Shown piece after piece: positions 15,401 through 22,893 of a stretch of DNA of 64,000 nt (position 1 is its first letter; each line of letters begins with the position of its first letter). The notes below the pieces were generated by a model that saw nothing but the letters and a program-made list of their open reading frames with translations, made no database searches and was not told where the DNA came from. Source of the stretch: Hyalangium ruber (lineage in GTDB: Bacteria; Myxococcota; Myxococcia; Myxococcales; Myxococcaceae); NCBI RefSeq assembly GCF_034259325.1, contig NZ_JAXIVS010000007.1, positions 522,570 to 586,569 on the forward strand. Direction: 5' to 3'. Both the position numbers and the translations under genes were made by a program.

Positions 15401-16961
15401 GTTCCTCGGCGGGGGGAGCCACGGGCGCGGCGGGCTCGGCACGGGTCGCCGGGAGCTCCTCGTCTTCCGTGAAGGCGACGGGCGGCGCGCTGCGCTCGGC
15501 CTCGTCGGGAATCTCCAACAGCTCGGTGAGCGGCCCGGCCTCGGCGGCGTCCAGCTCGGAGTCCATCTCCACGTCCTCGGGCGCGGAGAAGTCCTCATCG
15601 TCATCGCGGGGAGGCGCCACGGCGCTCGCCTCGGGAGGCGCGTCGGCGGTGGTGCGCTCGTCCGAGGAATCCGCGCCGGCCAGCGACAGGCCCGGAGGGG
15701 CGCTCGCCTTCAATGCGGGCGGAGCGATGACCACGGGCGAGGCCACGGAGAGCGGCGCGGACTTCTCGGCGACGGGGCTGGGCGGGGGCGCGGGCGGCGC
15801 ATCCAGGACCACGGCCGGGAGCTCCAGGCTCGTGGGCCGTGCATCCGGCGTGGCGAAGGGAAGCTCCACGCGCGTGGGCCGTGCCTCGGGCGCGACGAGC
15901 GGCGGCGGAGGAGGCGGCGGCGAGACCACGGGCACCTGGAGGCTCGTGGGCCGCGCCTCGGGTGGGATGATCGGCACCTCGACTCGGGTCGGGCGCGCCC
16001 CGAGCGGGATATAGGTGACCTCGTCCCCGAAGGGGTGAAGGTCCGGCACGGTGGCCACCCCCACCGCTGGGCCCTTGCGCGCGACCAGCGGTCCGGTGCG
16101 TTGCGGCTGCGCCGGAGCCACCTCGGCGGCGGGAGCGGGCTGCTCGGGAGGAAGCTCGAGGCGGGCGGGGATCAGCCCCAGCTCCTCCAGCACCTCCCGC
16201 GCCTGGGCGTCTCGGCCCAGCCGGGCCGCCGAGGACATGACCACCGAAGCGGCCGCGGTGAGCACGGCCTCCGAGGCGCCCGAGGCATGGAGCACCCGGA
16301 GCCCATCCAGCCGCACGCTGAAGGCGCCGACCGCGTCCTCCATCTGCTCCAGGTAGGTGGCGGCCTTGCTGTAGCTCTCGGCCGACCGCGCCAGGTTGCG
16401 AAGCTGCTCGGCCTGAACGCGGGCACGCCAGCGGGTGGCCCGGGCCGCGTGCCCGTACTCTCCGCGCTGGAACGCCTCCTGCGACTCGCGCTCCAGGGAG
16501 GAGACGAGCGCCTCCCACTTCCCGGAGCGCTCCAGCAGCGCATGGTAGACGCGGCGAGAGCTGTGGTCGTCGGGGAACGCCGCCAGCAGCGACTCCAGGG
16601 ACTCGAGGGCCCGCGGCAGCTGATCCACCCGGCGCAGCACGCGCGCGAGCTGTCGGTGGACGTCCCGGCGCGCCTTGCCCTCCACCTTCTCCATCGCCGA
16701 GCCGAGAATCGTGATGGCGGCGGCCTCGGTGCCCGCCTTGAGGGAGACAGTGACGAGCGCCGCCGCGAGCCGCCGCGTCATCGGCAGCGAGCGACTGGCG
16801 CGCACCAGCTCGCCGAAGGCCTTGGGGGCCTGGCGCTCGCGCAGCAGGCGAGCGGCCACCTGGAGGTGCCGCTCCACCAGCCCGTTGGCGGCAAGCGTCT
16901 CCTGTCCGGCACCGGAGGGTCCGGGCTCGGTGTCGCTCTTGCCGTTTCTCACGCCACCCAT
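12468..16961 (-). CDS. Large TPR and proline-rich protein
   Basis: 1497 residues, family not recognised. The N-terminal third (about 25-280) and the centre (about 520-830) are TPR-like helical repeats (RALESLESLLAAFPDDHSSRRVYHALLE; ARMYGEIVALTGDRAALKEQ). Between them is a low-complexity stretch in which ARPT recurs four times (about 324-375). About 840-1180 is proline/alanine/acid rich. The last 320 residues are a globular, possibly TPR-derived domain (LDSRLYYQIANYFEERGDVARATLMREIGDALEG). No signal peptide or membrane span is visible, so a cytoplasmic scaffold is likely. A divergent glycosyltransferase starts 21 nt away, so the promoters must overlap both genes. Confidence 0.75.
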   Translation of the reverse strand: MGGVRNGKSDTEPGPSGAGQETLAANGLVERHLQVAARLLRERQAPKAFGELVRASRSLPMTRRLAAALVTVSLKAGTEAAAITILGSAMEKVEGKARRDVHRQLARVLRRVDQLPRALESLESLLAAFPDDHSSRRVYHALLERSGKWEALVSSLERESQEAFQRGEYGHAARATRWRARVQAEQLRNLARSAESYSKAATYLEQMEDAVGAFSVRLDGLRVLHASGASEAVLTAAASVVMSSAARLGRDAQAREVLEELGLIPARLELPPEQPAPAAEVAPAQPQRTGPLVARKGPAVGVATVPDLHPFGDEVTYIPLGARPTRVEVPIIPPEARPTSLQVPVVSPPPPPPPLVAPEARPTRVELPFATPDARPTSLELPAVVLDAPPAPPPSPVAEKSAPLSVASPVVIAPPALKASAPPGLSLAGADSSDERTTADAPPEASAVAPPRDDDEDFSAPEDVEMDSELDAAEAGPLTELLEIPDEAERSAPPVAFTEDEELPATRAEPAAPVAPPAEERDDPAALQRQEAQLIARKAWRELAQFYLARAERAKGPAARAEVLTQLAEVMEDELNDPAGAARMYGEIVALTGDRAALKEQVRLLSLRGNPSLVRRALDEAVQGARTPRARADAYLTRAELSLSAGERAQAKTDFETAEALTPGLLLVLAGLVRCVSDVERPTIALRLRGAIAVAPRRSPDRLEALRALASAADELLKDARLGQWAWTEVLAEDPADPEARERLLALARVIGDKATLSQSLREQLAREPRGLAARKARLELVSTLEAAGDADGALTELRQAVRFEPGHKEAWLLLADRLTTRGQIGEAAWALEHAATATEDEEERQRTWARLATFCREVLKDPARAEVYARRAENLRRALAEPSAPPIPEPPRTARPQREPSAPRTQVLIPPPGNVELTPSGQAFPPPDDEPATDTHAPVAVPPDDAARPTIEFSMANFPGGRMPFGEEEPTATEAPEGFVPPGEPAAPAPAPSKAAPAKDTRKKPSLPEPSLDASRELDDLLSDSGHTSPSLSIWNVRRKGDAPAPPPAPAPAPKAPVPPVRYEDTSPGIKAAANPPPPREATGARSAVTTSTASGARPAAPPAGAGGGGTAKRAAVQVPVAKRPTAPESPFEQVSPREPEGQQQPAYGNTPVQNTAFISWEAPPGRMEPVRRLARGRGDTTSARVPPPEQAGAEPAVFQQVREHPLDSRLYYQIANYFEERGDVARATLMREIGDALEGKETPASHLPRKPLSADDRSGLRHPLLRTPPGELLACVGMALCRLFPAYGRAAGSKEAFRPDLGVGAPATLDALETTQRLLGIQAPQVVLAEDNGPPFSLVHTETPRVLVGKGAVKQVLPAPELRFYAGRALICLGPDLLALRSLKKDQVLRGLAMISGVLKAGPASSPEALVVYETLQPKQIERAASLFDAATRQFDVSALSDAARDSANRAGLIACGAVGPALAALRLKRALEREIIELVRFAASERYFQLFAAR
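15830..16000. repeat. Four ARPT[RS] linear-motif repeats
   Basis: Within the TPR protein, ARPTRVEVP, ARPTSLQVP, ARPTRVELP and ARPTSLELP follow each other at 14-24 residue spacing, alternating the TRVE and TSLx forms. Such a series looks like a multivalent binding or phosphorylation site; this is inference. Confidence 0.7.
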
Positions 16962-16982
16962 CGCTGGGGCAGTCTACACACG

Positions 16983-17996
16983 ATGGCTCCTCCGGTCGTC
17001 ACTGTCCTCCTTCCTGCCCGAAACGCCGAGGCCACCGTGGCCCGGGCCGTGGAAAGCCTGCTCGAAGGCACCCTGAGCGACCTTCGGGTCCTTGCCGTGG
17101 ACGATGGCTCCACGGATGGCACCCGGGGGGTGCTCCAGGGCCTGGCCGCGCGAGACGCCCGGGTGGAGGTGCTGGACGGCGGCGGCCAGGGGTTGGTGGC
17201 CGCGCTCCAGCTCGCGCTCCGCCACGCCACATCCCCCTACGTGGCCCGGATGGACGCGGACGACGAGGCCCTCCCGCGCCGGCTGGAGGCCAGCATCCAG
17301 GCCCTGGAGGCGGACTCCCACCTGGCGGGGGTGGGTACCCGCATCGAGCTCTTCCGGGAGGACCGGCCGGTGAGCCCCTCGCTCCAGGCCTACGCGGACT
17401 GGCTCAACCGCCTCACCACCGTCGAGGCGCTCGTGCGCGAGCGCTTCATCGAGAGCCCCCTGTGCCACCCCTCCGTGTGCCTGCGCCGCGAGGTGCTCCT
17501 GGCCACCGGCGGCTGGGAGCACGGCGACTTCCCCGAGGACTACGCCCTGTGGATGAAGCTCCTGCACGCGGGGTATGGGTTGAGGAACCTGCCGGAGGTG
17601 CTGCTGCGCTGGCGGGACAGCTCCGGGCGACTCACCCGCACGGACCCGCGCTACGACGTGAAGCGCTTCACCTGGGTGAAGGCCCGCTACCTGGCGTGTG
17701 GCCCCCTGGCGGGCGGCCGGCCCTGCACGGTGTGGGGCGCGGGCCCCAGCGGCCTGGCGCTCACCCGCTTCCTGCGCGAGGAGGGCGCCACGGTGGAGCG
17801 GCTCGTGGACGTCCACCCGCGCAAGGTGGGCACCCGCATCCATGACATTCCAGTGGTGTCCCCGGAGGTGCTGGGCCCTCCAGGCCAGGGGCTGCTGGTG
17901 GTCTGCGTGGGCGTGCGCTGGGCCCGGGAGGAGATCCGCGCGGACCTCACCGCCCGCGGCTGGGTGGAGGGCGTGGACTACCTGTGCGCGGCGTGA
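16983..17996 (+). CDS. Family 2 glycosyltransferase with C-terminal Rossmann-like domain
   Basis: 337 residues. The GT-A domain shows VTVLLPARNAEAT at the N-terminus, the nucleotide-sugar VDDGSTDGT near 38, the metal-binding MDADD near 89 and the catalytic-base PEDYALWMK near 182. The last 95 residues form a second domain starting VWGAGPSGLALTRFL, a glycine-rich dinucleotide-binding pattern, as in PglD-like sugar-modifying proteins. The fusion suggests transfer coupled to sugar modification or sensing. ATG 16983 is 21 nt from the divergent TPR gene. The 3' end overlaps the convergent pseudouridine synthase gene by 50 nt. Confidence 0.88.
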   Translation: MAPPVVTVLLPARNAEATVARAVESLLEGTLSDLRVLAVDDGSTDGTRGVLQGLAARDARVEVLDGGGQGLVAALQLALRHATSPYVARMDADDEALPRRLEASIQALEADSHLAGVGTRIELFREDRPVSPSLQAYADWLNRLTTVEALVRERFIESPLCHPSVCLRREVLLATGGWEHGDFPEDYALWMKLLHAGYGLRNLPEVLLRWRDSSGRLTRTDPRYDVKRFTWVKARYLACGPLAGGRPCTVWGAGPSGLALTRFLREEGATVERLVDVHPRKVGTRIHDIPVVSPEVLGPPGQGLLVVCVGVRWAREEIRADLTARGWVEGVDYLCAA

Positions 17997-18921
17997 CGGG
18001 GGAGATGGGGCCTTCGGGTACGGCGAGGTGTACCTGGGTGAAGAAGCGCCGGAGGTCCTCGGGCACGGGCGCTTCGATGCGCAGGGGCTGGCCGGTGCGC
18101 GGGTGCGCCAGCTCCAGGGCCTGCGCGTGCAACAGGCAGCGGGGCGCGGGGAGTCCTCCCACTTGAGGCAAGCCCCCATAGCGCGCATCGCCGAGGATGG
18201 GTGAGCCGAGCGCCGTAAGGTGCGCGCGAAGCTGGTGCGTGCGCCCCGTGTGCGGCAACAACTCCACGAGGCAGAAGTCCTCGCCCGCGTACAGGGTGCG
18301 AAAGTCGGTGAGCGCGGGCACGCCGTTGGCGGCGCGGCTCGCGCGCCAGCGCCCAGGCCGGGAGGGGTCCTTCGACAGGGGCAGATCCACCGTACCGGAA
18401 GGAGGAAGCCCCGGCGCCGTGGCCGCCACGTAGCGCTTGCGCGCATGGCCCTCGCGGAACTCCGCCGCCAGCGCCGTGGTGGCCGGGGGCGTCTTGCCGA
18501 AGACCGTGACGCCCGAGGTCTCCCGGTCCAGCCGATGCACGAGCCCCGCGGGCCCGCCGAGCCGCGCGCTCACCAGGTCCACCAGGCTGTCGCCCACCCG
18601 CCCTTCCGTGGGCTGCGCCGTGACTCCCGCCGGCTTGTCCACGGCGATGAGCGCCTCATCCTCGAAGAGGATGCTCAGCGGGGGAGGCGCGGGAGGAGCC
18701 TCCAGCGAGCTGCGGCCGCCTTCTTCCAGCACCACCGAGACCACCTGCCCCGCACCCAGGCGCACTCCCGCGTCCCGGCAGCGTCGGCCCGCGAGGTACA
18801 CGGCGCCCGCGTCCACCAGCCGGCGCGCCTCCTCCACCGGAGTGCCCAGCTCCCGCGCCAGCGCCTCGGTGAGCGGGCGGCCCACGTGGTCGCCCTCGGC
18901 TCGGAACGTCCGGCGCTTCAC
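17947..18921 (-). CDS. RluA-family 23S rRNA pseudouridine synthase
   Basis: Isomerises uridine to pseudouridine in RNA. An S4 RNA-binding domain (RPLTEALARELGTPVEEARRLVDAGAVYLAG) is followed by the catalytic domain with HRLDRETSG, where the Asp is the nucleophile, then HTGRTHQLRAHLTALGSPILGD and a C-terminal HPRTGQPLRIEAPVP, all diagnostic of the RluA/RluC/RluD group. The exact target position cannot be read. Start: GTG 18921 has GGAGG 7 nt upstream; the frame extends to GTG 18978 without a comparable site. The 3' end overlaps the convergent glycosyltransferase gene by 50 nt. Confidence 0.9.
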   Translation of the reverse strand: MKRRTFRAEGDHVGRPLTEALARELGTPVEEARRLVDAGAVYLAGRRCRDAGVRLGAGQVVSVVLEEGGRSSLEAPPAPPPLSILFEDEALIAVDKPAGVTAQPTEGRVGDSLVDLVSARLGGPAGLVHRLDRETSGVTVFGKTPPATTALAAEFREGHARKRYVAATAPGLPPSGTVDLPLSKDPSRPGRWRASRAANGVPALTDFRTLYAGEDFCLVELLPHTGRTHQLRAHLTALGSPILGDARYGGLPQVGGLPAPRCLLHAQALELAHPRTGQPLRIEAPVPEDLRRFFTQVHLAVPEGPISPVTPRTGSPRPPPSRGR

Positions 18922-19034
18922 GGGTGGGCCTCCGCCGGGAGGCCCCAGGTCTCGGCCCCAGGTGTCATGCGCTGACACTCTATGCCCGGCTTCCCCTTCC
19001 CTGTCGCTGGCTTCCTGTTAGCTTGCCGCGCTCC

Positions 19035-20558
19035 ATGGACCGTCCCGTGTACTCCGTTCGCGCGAGGCTGGACGACTTCCTCGCCGAGCTGGCCACGCTC
19101 CACTACCGCCACGGCGCGGGCCTGTCGTCCGAGCTCCCTGTCGCCTCGCTCCACGCCTCCTTCCCCGAGCTGTCCGCTCCGGACACCTTCGCCGCCGCCA
19201 CCGAGGCGCTGGAGAAGGCGCGCTCCAAGACGGACGACCCGCTCGCCGCCCGCCGCCTCCAGCTCCTACGCGAGCTCATCGCCGGGCAGGTGGAAGAGGG
19301 CCTCGCCGCCCGCGACGCCGAGGCCGTGGCGAAGCTGGAGGCCCAGGCCCGGCTGCCCGTGGACGACCAGACCCTCTCCTTCGGCGAGGCGCTCGCCCAG
19401 ATTCCCCGAGAGACCCAGCGCGGCCGGCGCACCGTGCTGGAGCGCGCCGTGGGCAACTTCCTCTGGGGCGAGCGCGGCCGCTATGGCGCGCGGCGCGAGG
19501 CGGCCCTGCGCACCGCCGAGCGGCTGGGAGCCCGCGACTACCCCACCCTGCGCGAGGACGTCTCCGGCATTCCCGTGGGCAAGCTCCTCGAGGCGGCCCA
19601 GGAGACCCTGCGGCGCACCGAGGACGCGTACCGCGACGTGCTCGGCTACGTGCTGCGCAAGGTGGAGCCCACCCTGCGCTCCCTGCCCGGCGGAGAAGCG
19701 CGGCGGCATGACTTGCAGCACGCGCTCCAGGCCCCGTGGATGGACGGCTTCTTCCGCCGCGAGGACCTGATGCCCGCGGTGACGCGCTGGCTCAACGAGT
19801 GGAACCTGCCCCCGGCCGCCGGAGGGCGCATCCGCATCGACGACGAGGCGCGGACCGGCAAGGCGCGGCGCCCCTTCGTCGCCGCCGTGCGCGTGCCCAA
19901 CGAGGTGCGCCTGGTCCTCCACCCCGAGGCGGGACTGAACGCGCTCGGAGACTTGCTCCACGAGTTCGGCCACGCCCAGCACCTGGCCCACGTGTCGGAC
20001 ACCGCGCCGCTGGAGCTGCGCCGCCTGGGAGATGCCTCGGTCACCGAGGCCTACGCCGCGCTCACCGAGCGGCTCCTGCTCTCACCCGAGTGGCTGCAGC
20101 GCTACCTGCGCCTGCCGAGCACCGCCGCGAAGGACACCGTGCGGCTGGCCGCCTTCCAGGCGTTGACGGTGATGCGCCGGCACTGCGCGAAGCTCTCCTA
20201 CGAGCTGTCCCTCTTCACCCGAGGCCCCTCGGAGGAGCGCGCCGAGGAGTACGCGGCCGGGCAGCGCCACGCGCTCTTCGTCGAGCCGCACCCGGGCTTC
20301 TTCCTCTTCGACGTGGATCCGCAGCTCTACTCGGCGCGCTACCTTCGAGCGTGGGCGCTGGAGACGCGCCTCACCGCCCGGCTCATGGAGCGCTTCAACG
20401 AGGACTTCTGGCGCAACCCCTCCGCCAGCGCCTGGCTGAAGGGGCTGTTCTCCCGTGGAGGCACCGATGACGCCGAGGCGCTCTCCACGGAAGTCTCTGG
20501 CGCGGCGCTCTCCCTGCCCGAGGCGGGTGCGCGCCTCGTGGCGATACTCAACAGGTAG
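19035..20558 (+). CDS. Zinc peptidase-like protein (HEFGH motif)
   Basis: 507 residues, mostly helical, without a signal peptide. HEFGHAQHLAH at about 309 matches the HExxH zinc motif, and a downstream acidic residue (ASVTEAYAALTERLL, near 335) is placed as the third ligand of gluzincin M3-type oligopeptidases. Overall similarity to thimet oligopeptidase is weak, and the N-terminal 300 residues are a charged helical domain (RLQLLRELIAGQVEEGLAARDAEA). It probably acts on cytoplasmic peptides; no substrate can be named. It is read away from the pseudouridine synthase gene. A hairpin terminator follows the stop. Confidence 0.7.
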   Translation: MDRPVYSVRARLDDFLAELATLHYRHGAGLSSELPVASLHASFPELSAPDTFAAATEALEKARSKTDDPLAARRLQLLRELIAGQVEEGLAARDAEAVAKLEAQARLPVDDQTLSFGEALAQIPRETQRGRRTVLERAVGNFLWGERGRYGARREAALRTAERLGARDYPTLREDVSGIPVGKLLEAAQETLRRTEDAYRDVLGYVLRKVEPTLRSLPGGEARRHDLQHALQAPWMDGFFRREDLMPAVTRWLNEWNLPPAAGGRIRIDDEARTGKARRPFVAAVRVPNEVRLVLHPEAGLNALGDLLHEFGHAQHLAHVSDTAPLELRRLGDASVTEAYAALTERLLLSPEWLQRYLRLPSTAAKDTVRLAAFQALTVMRRHCAKLSYELSLFTRGPSEERAEEYAAGQRHALFVEPHPGFFLFDVDPQLYSARYLRAWALETRLTARLMERFNEDFWRNPSASAWLKGLFSRGGTDDAEALSTEVSGAALSLPEAGARLVAILNR

Positions 20559-20567
20559 GAGCCGCGT

Positions 20568-20590
20568 GCCCCGAGGGGCTACTTCTTCTT
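20568..20590 (+). terminator. Probable intrinsic terminator after the HEFGH peptidase gene
   Basis: GCCCC (20568-20572) pairs with GGGGC (20575-20579) in a very tight hairpin, followed on the plus strand by TACTTCTTCTT. It lies in the 20-bp gap between two convergent genes and touches the stop codon of the minus-strand gene. Confidence 0.4.
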
Positions 20591-20920
20591 GCGCAGCGCG
20601 CGGACGATCTTCTCCTTCGCCGCGTTGGTGGCGCCCTCGCTGGCGCGGGGCGCGGCCGCCTTGGGCTTGCTGGCCGTCTTCGTCTGCCCGGTGCGCTGGC
20701 GCATGGCCTTCATCAGCTGCATCTCGATGACGAGCAGCTCATCGGCCAGCTCCTCGTTGCCCCCCGCGGCACGGGGAAGCGGAGCGCGCGTGCTCGGAGC
20801 GCCAGCGCCGTGACGCATCCGCAGCACCTTCTCCTCTTCGGACGTCAGAGTGCGCGCCTTCTCCAGCGCCGTCTTGACCTCTTTCGTCGTCACCGTGCTA
20901 CTACCAGCCTTGCGCTCCAT
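20579..20920 (-). CDS. Small basic protein with a sigma-70 region 4-like motif
   Basis: 113 residues. Near residue 25 it reads LTSEEEKVLRMRHGAG, very close to the opening of sigma-70 region 4 (LT-EEKVLRMRFG), but the helix-turn-helix that normally follows is missing. Instead there is a helix (NEELADELLVIEMQLMKAMRQR) and a Lys/Ala-rich basic tail ending RALRKKK. It may bind RNA polymerase, a sigma or nucleic acid; this is inference. Start: ATG 20920 has GGGAGCGGAG just upstream; longer in-frame starts (20944, 21046) lack good sites. It converges with the peptidase gene. Confidence 0.6.
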   Translation of the reverse strand: MERKAGSSTVTTKEVKTALEKARTLTSEEEKVLRMRHGAGAPSTRAPLPRAAGGNEELADELLVIEMQLMKAMRQRTGQTKTASKPKAAAPRASEGATNAAKEKIVRALRKKK

Positions 20921-21068
20921 CTCCGCTCCCCTGAGTGTCGGCATCTGAACACATGAGCATGTCCGATGCGTCTGGGCCGCAACCAGTGGGGATTGTAGAG
21001 GACGCAAGAGGTCGGTCAAATTTTCTTCCAACATCCTGATCCGCATCTGTAGCGAGCGAACAGCCGAG

Positions 21069-21596
21069 CTACAGGTGCAGACCCAGCCCCAGGAAGGCCG
21101 AAAGCATCTCCTGGCGCTCCCCCGAAAGGGGGTCCCCCTGGGCCGAGAAGTTCTGGTAGCGGGCCTCGGAGGTGAAGAAGAAACCCCCGCCCAACTCTAC
21201 CCCCAGTCCGCCGCTGAGTTCCGCCCCCACGAGCAGGCCGGGATGGGTGGCCAGGCCGGAGACCGCCCGCACATGGGGTACGAGTAAGCTGGCCCCCAGG
21301 CCCAGGAAGGGGCGGAAGGGCGCGTCCCGGAGCGGGGTGAAGCGCACCGTCATCGGCGTGGCCGTGGTGAGCACCTGGCTGGTGGTGATGTTGCCCCCCA
21401 CCTCCACGAGCGCATCCGCCCGGCGGTAGGACCAGCCCAGCGCGGCGCTGTAGCCCGCGACGTGGCCCTCGGTGGCGCGGGTGAGCAGGAAGGCCCCCGC
21501 CGGCGCCACGGTCACGCCCAGGCTCTGGGAGCTCGCCCACGCGGGAGACGTCATCAACCAGGGCAGCAGGAGCAGGAGCGAAGCGAGGCGGCGCAT
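21069..21596 (-). CDS. Small outer-membrane beta-barrel protein
   Basis: 175 residues. The signal peptide MRRLASLLLLLPWLMTSPAWA is clear from ATG 21596, and longer in-frame starts would hide it. The mature part is alternating hydrophobic strands rich in Gly with turns (TRATEGHVAGYSAALGWSYRRADALVEVGGNI; RPFLGLGASLLVP), ending in the hydrophobic SAFLGLGLHL typical of barrels. An eight-strand OmpW/OmpA-like fold is plausible. No ligand can be inferred. Confidence 0.65.
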   Translation of the reverse strand: MRRLASLLLLLPWLMTSPAWASSQSLGVTVAPAGAFLLTRATEGHVAGYSAALGWSYRRADALVEVGGNITTSQVLTTATPMTVRFTPLRDAPFRPFLGLGASLLVPHVRAVSGLATHPGLLVGAELSGGLGVELGGGFFFTSEARYQNFSAQGDPLSGERQEMLSAFLGLGLHL

Positions 21597-21775
21597 CCCC
21601 GCGCACGGAGCAAGCCCAGGGCCAGGGAAGAAGGCCCGGATTCCAGGCACTTGCGCGCTGGGACGTACACCTGGCTGCACAGCGCTCGGACACCGCCGTC
21701 AGAGCAGGCAGCCAGGCAACGCATCAGGTAGGGGGACTCACGAGGTGTACCCTTCCCTACACCGCACTGTCCGTC

Positions 21776-22792
21776 CTACTCGTCCTCGGGCTCGGGCTGC
21801 TCGGAGGGAACGCCCGCATCGGTGGACTTGGAGCGGGGGATGCCGAAGCGGTCGAGGGCGTCGGCGATGCCCTCGGGCTTGTCGGCGTCGGGCAGGAAGT
21901 TCTCGGGTGGCTTGAGCTGGGGGTCCTGGCCAATCTCGGTGAGGGCGGACTCCATGGACATGCGCAGCTCGGCGGCCTCGGGCGTCTTCTCCGCGGGCAC
22001 CACCAGCCGGCCGTCCAGGCGCGTCTTGAGGACGACGGAGGTCTCCGCGTCCACCAGCACCTGGCCCTCCAGGCTCTGGGGCACCCGGTGCTCGAAGAAG
22101 GCCAGGCGGCGGCGGGTGGTCTCGTCCTGGTTGCCCTTGGGCTGCAGCAGCGCGGGCAGGGGGCGGGGGGTGCCGACCTCCGCCTTCGGGCCGAGCTTCA
22201 CCTCGTACTTCCACGCGGTGCGGCCCTCGTAGGTCTCCGTGCCCTGGGGCACCAGCTGCATGCGCCCCTGGAAGAGGGCGTCCACGTCACGCAGGGCGCC
22301 GGTGAGCTCCGAGCGGGTGCGCTCGCCCATGCCGCGGTCACGGAGGCGCTGGCGGAAGGGGCCGAAGCGGTTGCGGGCGTACACCTTGCCCTCCACGCGC
22401 AGCACCTCGAGGCCCTGCTCTCGCGTGTTCTCCAAGATGCCGTGGAAGTCGCCGCTCACGCCGCCCGGGCCGGCGCGGAAGGTGCGCGTCTCGGTGAGCT
22501 TCACCGGCGGGGCGTCCTTGTTGGTCCACTCGTAGTTGACGGTGGCCTTGTAGGTATGGGGCCCCAGGCGCTCGGTCACCTCGGAGGCGTCCATGCCCAG
22601 GATGCGGCGGGCGACTTGCGGGTTGTCGGCCACGTCCTCGGGCGGCAGCTTCTCGGCGGCCGAGGCCACCACCTTGGGTGGGTCCTCGGGCGAGAAGATG
22701 CGGACCTTGGCCGCCTTGTCGACCGGATCGGTACAGGCCGCGGCGGTGAGCGCCAGGGCGGCGATGAGTGTGGACCTCTTGAAACGCCTCAC
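21776..22792 (-). CDS. Exported lipoprotein, function unknown
   Basis: 338 residues. The signal peptide from GTG 22792 (VRRFKRSTLIAALALTAAAC) ends in the lipobox TAAAC; GGAGG lies 4 nt upstream of this GTG, which decides the start. The mature part is beta-rich (YKATVNYEWTNKD; FRAGPGGVSGDFHGILENTREQGLEVLRVEGKVYAR; TAWKYEVKLG), reminiscent of LolA/LppX-type lipid-binding folds. No domain is firmly recognised. The C-terminal tail is acidic and low complexity. It is divergent from the DUF2058 gene, 101 bp away. Confidence 0.65.
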   Translation of the reverse strand: MRRFKRSTLIAALALTAAACTDPVDKAAKVRIFSPEDPPKVVASAAEKLPPEDVADNPQVARRILGMDASEVTERLGPHTYKATVNYEWTNKDAPPVKLTETRTFRAGPGGVSGDFHGILENTREQGLEVLRVEGKVYARNRFGPFRQRLRDRGMGERTRSELTGALRDVDALFQGRMQLVPQGTETYEGRTAWKYEVKLGPKAEVGTPRPLPALLQPKGNQDETTRRRLAFFEHRVPQSLEGQVLVDAETSVVLKTRLDGRLVVPAEKTPEAAELRMSMESALTEIGQDPQLKPPENFLPDADKPEGIADALDRFGIPRSKSTDAGVPSEQPEPEDE

Positions 22793-22893
22793 AGATCCTC
22801 CGGCAAACGGGCAGCGCAAGTTATGTGGGCTGTACAGAGGCGGCAAGCGCCCCTTGCGCTCCGCTGTGCAAGGGATAGAACGCCCGACACATC

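Noticed and set aside
12936..16982. A long plus-strand open frame antisense to the TPR gene
   Set aside because: Only the last 1014 nt (from 16983) is a real gene, the glycosyltransferase; the part before is a shadow without domains.
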